Shown here in pieces: positions 5,863 to 8,489 of a DNA stretch of 8,489 nucleotides (positions within the stretch are counted from its first letter, which is position 1; every line of letters starts with the position of its first letter). The translations under genes and the position numbers were made by a program. Where the stretch lies: NCBI GenBank assembly GCA_024405335.1, contig JAKSOX010000072.1:1-8489 (forward strand), given 5' to 3'. The DNA comes from Kiritimatiellia bacterium (GTDB lineage Bacteria; Verrucomicrobiota; Kiritimatiellia; RFP12; UBA1067). The notes under the pieces were generated by a model that saw nothing but the letters and a program-made list of their open reading frames with translations, made no database searches and was not told the DNA's origin.

Positions 5863-8489
5863 TCAGCGCAATATGATCCTGAAACCCATAACCATCCACT
5901 CGATGCGCCCGGGCGCGTCGTCCGTGCCGCCGGGAACCACCTGACTGCCGCTGGTGCCAATCGCGTGCTGGCGATGCCGAACCCCGCACACGTGGCCGTT
6001 GAGACGGATCTTGCCGGTCGAGTCCGGCATCAGGAGGTCCGACACGAAGAAATCGCCGGAGACGTTGGCCATGCCCTTGTCCTTGATCTCGAGTCTCGGA
6101 CACCGGTTCTTTTCGAAGACGTCGGCGTTCAGGCGCGGCGAAGGAATTTCCGTGCCGTTGTTGCCGCCGCAGCCTGAAACGCGAATCAGTCCCCGGTGCG
6201 GCTCGTCGGCAGCCGTTTCAAGATACAGGGTTCCGGCCGCGCCAGTGTAATCGCTTTGCCCCTGCGACACGGACGTCTTCCCCTTGAACGACGAGAACTC
6301 CTCTCCTTCGCCCGTCAGGTAAATGGCAATGCGTCCACAAGCGCCCCAGGAGTTTCCGCTGACCGCACTGATTGTTCCGGAGCCCGCAAGACGATTCGCC
6401 GTCAGCCAGACGCTGCCGCCCGACCCGTTTCCCGTGGCGTTGGCCGAGAGCGTACCGTCGATCTTCGCCGTTCCGCCGACACGCAGTCGGATCGCCCCGC
6501 CGCCTGGGCTGTTGCCGTTGCCAGAGCTGCCGACGGACCCGAGATTCGTCGGGCAGAAGATCGAGCCATAGCACGTCGGGCCGCCCCATCCGCGTCCACC
6601 GTGCGAAGCGCCCGTTCCGGACACTCCGGGCCCGCCGCCCGATCCGGTATGTCCCTTGTTGTCGGCGTGCAATCTCCCGCCGGACACGACCTCGAGGTTG
6701 CCGGCGACCTGAAGGTCGATCCAATGTTCCTGCACCTTCCCGTTGGCGGAATGGGTGAGCGCGGCGCCGCTGTGGACATACACGTTGCCCGCTGAAACCG
6801 GGTGGTCGCAGCTCAACGTCGCCGAGTTGGAGACGACCAGGTCGCCGACCACGGAAACGGCGGCGTCAATCACGACGTTCGCGTGTCCGCACACGAGGGC
6901 GGACGCAAACGAAACCGGCGTGGAAATCACCATCGGGTTTTCGCTGTCCACCGAGAAATCGGAGCCTTCTCCCGGAACCTTGCCCATCGACCAGTTCGCG
7001 GGATCTGCGAAATCGGACGACACCGTGCCCAGCCAGGCGTTCTTGGGTTCGGCCTCGAACGTCCAGTTGCTGTTGCCGCCCGAATCCGCGGACGCATACG
7101 TCGTCACGGCCTGTCCCGACGAGGCGTCCGAATTCGACACGTCGAGGTATTGGCAGAAGACGACGCACCCGTCGCCGGCCTTCAGTCCCCACGCGCCGGC
7201 GTCGCCGATGCTCCCGAGGCTCACGTTGAGCTCTTCGTCCCCCTTCAGCGTCAGCGACTGCGTGAACGTCTGCGTCTTCCCCGCCTCGAAGGCAACGCCC
7301 TTGCCCGGCTCCTGGCAGATGAAGTTCTCGAACTTGTTCGCGCCAGTGATCGCGCTGACTCCGGATCCGGCAACGGCGACAACCGAATTCCCCTCGGACG
7401 CAAACTCGCCCTCGTTCAGGAAATCGCCAAGCAGCGTTACGGACGCCGCTTTCTTCAAACTCAGCTTCCCCGCGACCTCAATCGAGCCCTCGAACGCCGG
7501 CGTACCGCCCGAAACCGTCAGTATGCGTCCGGCGGGAACCGCCAGGTCGATCGCCCCGTCGAGCGGCGCGACCGCCGCGTCGATCATCTGCACGTTGCAC
7601 GGAATCGTCCATTTCGACGCATCGCCACCGAGTTCGACCCTGCCGCCGTCGAACCAGAGCTCGTTGCTCTTGCCGGCGACGTCGGCGGATTCGATGACGG
7701 TGTTGGTGAGCACAAGCGTGTGTCCGGCCGTAAAGCGCAGGCAGGCGTTGTTCGTGAGCGTGATGCGGTCGAAGTCGCACGTCGTCACGTCGCCGTAGCA
7801 GGCGCTCGCCGCGCCGCGCTTGTCGGACGGCTGCATGCCATAGGCCTTGACGATCAGCCATCCGTGGTCCTTGCGATAGGCCGGCGTCTCGGCGTAGATC
7901 GTGCCGCAGCCGGCACGCGGCCGCAACGCCTCCTTACTCTCCGACGGGCACACCGCCGACGCCTGGCCGACCACGTCAAACTGGCTGAAGTCGGCATCGG
8001 GAGCCGTCAACACGATGGCAACCCGCCCGCCGGACGACGACTGGACGTCCGCCTTGCCGTTCGCCTGCACGGAACCCGCGCCCCTGATGGTGCCGGTCCT
8101 CAGATAGACGCTGCCGCCGGAGCCGGCGTAACCGCTGCCGATTCCGTTCGAGCGAATGACGCCCTGCAGCTCCGTCTCGCCGCCGACAACGAGATAGATG
8201 GCTCCGCCGCCACACCCGCCTTGCTGCCCGCCACAGGAGCCCAGATCGACCGGTTCGGTGATGGATCCGTATCCGTATGGCGCATATTCCCACGGCGACC
8301 CGTAATAGCAGCCGCCAGGACCGCCGTAGCTGCCGCCGGACAAACTTGGATAACCGATGCCGAGAGGATTTCCCGAACCATAGCCGCAGCCGTTGGCGTC
8401 CATGACGAAGTTCGGCCCGAGCATGAGATCGCCCCCGATGGACGCGCTCAGCCGATAGATGTTCTTCTTGGTGGCATTCCAATTGGAAG
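5863..8489 (-). CDS. Large secreted/surface repeat protein, glycine-rich beta-solenoid type (N-terminus outside window)
   Basis: The frame is open from the right edge to TGA at 5865-5863, giving the C-terminal 874 residues. No start is claimed: the Met codon at 8424 lies inside a repeat module, and the frame continues upstream. Visible residues, numbered from the edge: module 1 at 12-217, an inter-module beta-rich region at 230-450, a D-S-G-G-N-S-N-W junction at 468-475, W-L-G-x-x-S-S-D-F-x-x-P-A-N-W-S-x-G-x-V-P-G at 485-506, module 2 at 589-773, then a C-terminal tail ending GFRIILR. Short hydrophobic strands and Gly/Asn/Ser turns (for example L-x-V-x-G-x-L-x-V) indicate a parallel beta-solenoid, and such proteins are exported to the cell surface. 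It holds 21 Cys, many for an exported protein. No PEP-CTERM, LPXTG or beta-barrel translocator was seen in the visible part. The likely role is an adhesin or envelope-associated protein, inferred from architecture alone. Confidence 0.85.
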   Translation of the reverse strand, partial: SNWNATKKNIYRLSASIGGDLMLGPNFVMDANGCGYGSGNPLGIGYPSLSGGSYGGPGGCYYGSPWEYAPYGYGSITEPVDLGSCGGQQGGCGGGAIYLVVGGETELQGVIRSNGIGSGYAGSGGSVYLRTGTIRGAGSVQANGKADVQSSSGGRVAIVLTAPDADFSQFDVVGQASAVCPSESKEALRPRAGCGTIYAETPAYRKDHGWLIVKAYGMQPSDKRGAASACYGDVTTCDFDRITLTNNACLRFTAGHTLVLTNTVIESADVAGKSNELWFDGGRVELGGDASKWTIPCNVQMIDAAVAPLDGAIDLAVPAGRILTVSGGTPAFEGSIEVAGKLSLKKAASVTLLGDFLNEGEFASEGNSVVAVAGSGVSAITGANKFENFICQEPGKGVAFEAGKTQTFTQSLTLKGDEELNVSLGSIGDAGAWGLKAGDGCVVFCQYLDVSNSDASSGQAVTTYASADSGGNSNWTFEAEPKNAWLGTVSSDFADPANWSMGKVPGEGSDFSVDSENPMVISTPVSFASALVCGHANVVIDAAVSVVGDLVVSNSATLSCDHPVSAGNVYVHSGAALTHSANGKVQEHWIDLQVAGNLEVVSGGRLHADNKGHTGSGGGPGVSGTGASHGGRGWGGPTCYGSIFCPTNLGSVGSSGNGNSPGGGAIRLRVGGTAKIDGTLSANATGNGSGGSVWLTANRLAGSGTISAVSGNSWGACGRIAIYLTGEGEEFSSFKGKTSVSQGQSDYTGAAGTLYLETAADEPHRGLIRVSGCGGNNGTEIPSPRLNADVFEKNRCPRLEIKDKGMANVSGDFFVSDLLMPDSTGKIRLNGHVCGVRHRQHAIGTSGSQVVPGGTDDAPGRIEWMVMGFRIILR
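6169..6723 (-). repeat. Surface-protein module 2 (Gly/Tyr/Cys-rich beta-solenoid unit)
   Basis: Visible residues 589-773. Landmarks paired with module 1: L-Q-V-A-G-N-L-E-V, the Gly-rich loop with CYGSIFCPTNLGS (639-651), GGGAIRLRVGG (662-672), GSGGSVWLTAN (689-699), GRIAIYL (718-724), G-T-L-Y-L-E-T and R-G-L-I-R-V-S-G. The shared YGSI-x-x-P-x-x-LGS element lies inside the loop in both copies, so it is a conserved part of the fold and not a random Gly run. Confidence 0.85.
6946..7137 (-). other. Inter-module junction motifs (DSGGNSNW and NWS-x-G-x-VPG)
   Basis: Visible residues 451-514 contain SNSDAS, then DSGGNSNW, then NAWLG, and after a short gap PANWSMGKVPGEGSDF. Motifs of the form N-W-S-x-G-x-x-P-x-x-x-D recur in large secreted repeat proteins of many bacteria and mark the start of a new beta-rich unit. 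It confirms the protein is built from repeated units, about 580 residues from module 1 to module 2. Confidence 0.6.
7837..8454 (-). repeat. Surface-protein module 1 (Gly/Tyr/Cys-rich beta-solenoid unit)
   Basis: Visible residues 12-217. Opening L-x-x-x-I-G-G-D-L-x-L is followed by a long Gly/Tyr/Cys-rich loop with CYYGS at 60-64 and YGSITEPVDLGS at 73-84. Then come GGGAIYLVVGG (93-103), GSGGSVYLRTG (122-132), GGRVAIVL (153-160) and a close at G-T-I-Y-A-E. Module 2 repeats each landmark in the same order. Confidence 0.85.

Noticed and set aside
2421..5876. Plus-strand open frame of 1151 codons antisense to the giant protein gene
   Set aside because: Its product is Leu/Arg/Val/His-rich without domain pattern, and it lies opposite a frame with clear repeats, domain order and ribosome-binding site. 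It is open because GC-rich codons on the true strand seldom give stops on the opposite strand.
6743..7798. Plus-strand frame of 351 codons antisense to the surface protein gene
   Set aside because: Ser/Pro/Thr-rich shadow; the opposite strand shows duplicated modules and continues beyond both ends of this frame.

Overview
The window is GC-rich and gene-dense. Everything convincing in it lies on the minus strand. It holds two very long reading frames, each running off one end of the window, and one small complete gene between them. No RNA genes, insertion sequences, CRISPR arrays or tRNAs were seen. The organism cannot be fixed from the sequence. The surface protein is built of glycine-rich beta-solenoid modules of a kind I associate with Verrucomicrobiota, Kiritimatiellota, Lentisphaerota and Planctomycetota, and it sits next to a type III secretion (T3S) type chaperone. 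Together these suggest a PVC-group bacterium, possibly host-associated. This is an inference of moderate to low confidence.

Layout in the direction of transcription (right to left): (1) 8489-5863 is the C-terminal 874 residues of a large secreted or surface repeat protein whose N-terminus is outside the window. (2) 5862-5679 is a 184-base AT-richer intergenic stretch with an extended -10 promoter candidate straddled by a perfect 7-bp inverted repeat. (3) 5678-5196 is a 160-residue acidic protein with the pattern of a class I T3S chaperone (CesT/Tir-chaperone type), starting at GTG. (4) 5156 to the left edge is a giant protein of at least 1718 residues, starting 39 bases after the chaperone behind a strong Shine-Dalgarno sequence, with no stop inside the window.

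The central reading is a chaperone-cargo pair. A CesT-like chaperone directly followed by a large protein with a Ser/Asn/Gln-rich, Pro/Gln-rich, non-hydrophobic N-terminus is the classic arrangement of a T3S effector and its dedicated chaperone. The cargo matches no effector I recognise. It is a mosaic of 27-residue tandem repeats, a roughly 220-residue Lys/Glu coiled coil, three copies of a roughly 120-residue helical module, a Pro/Glu linker, and a C-terminal region with three related alpha/beta modules, two of them separated by an Ala-Gln-Pro repeat linker. Its biochemical function is unknown.

The surface protein is probably a separate transcription unit, because a promoter candidate lies between it and the chaperone. 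No clear terminator was seen between them, so read-through is not excluded.
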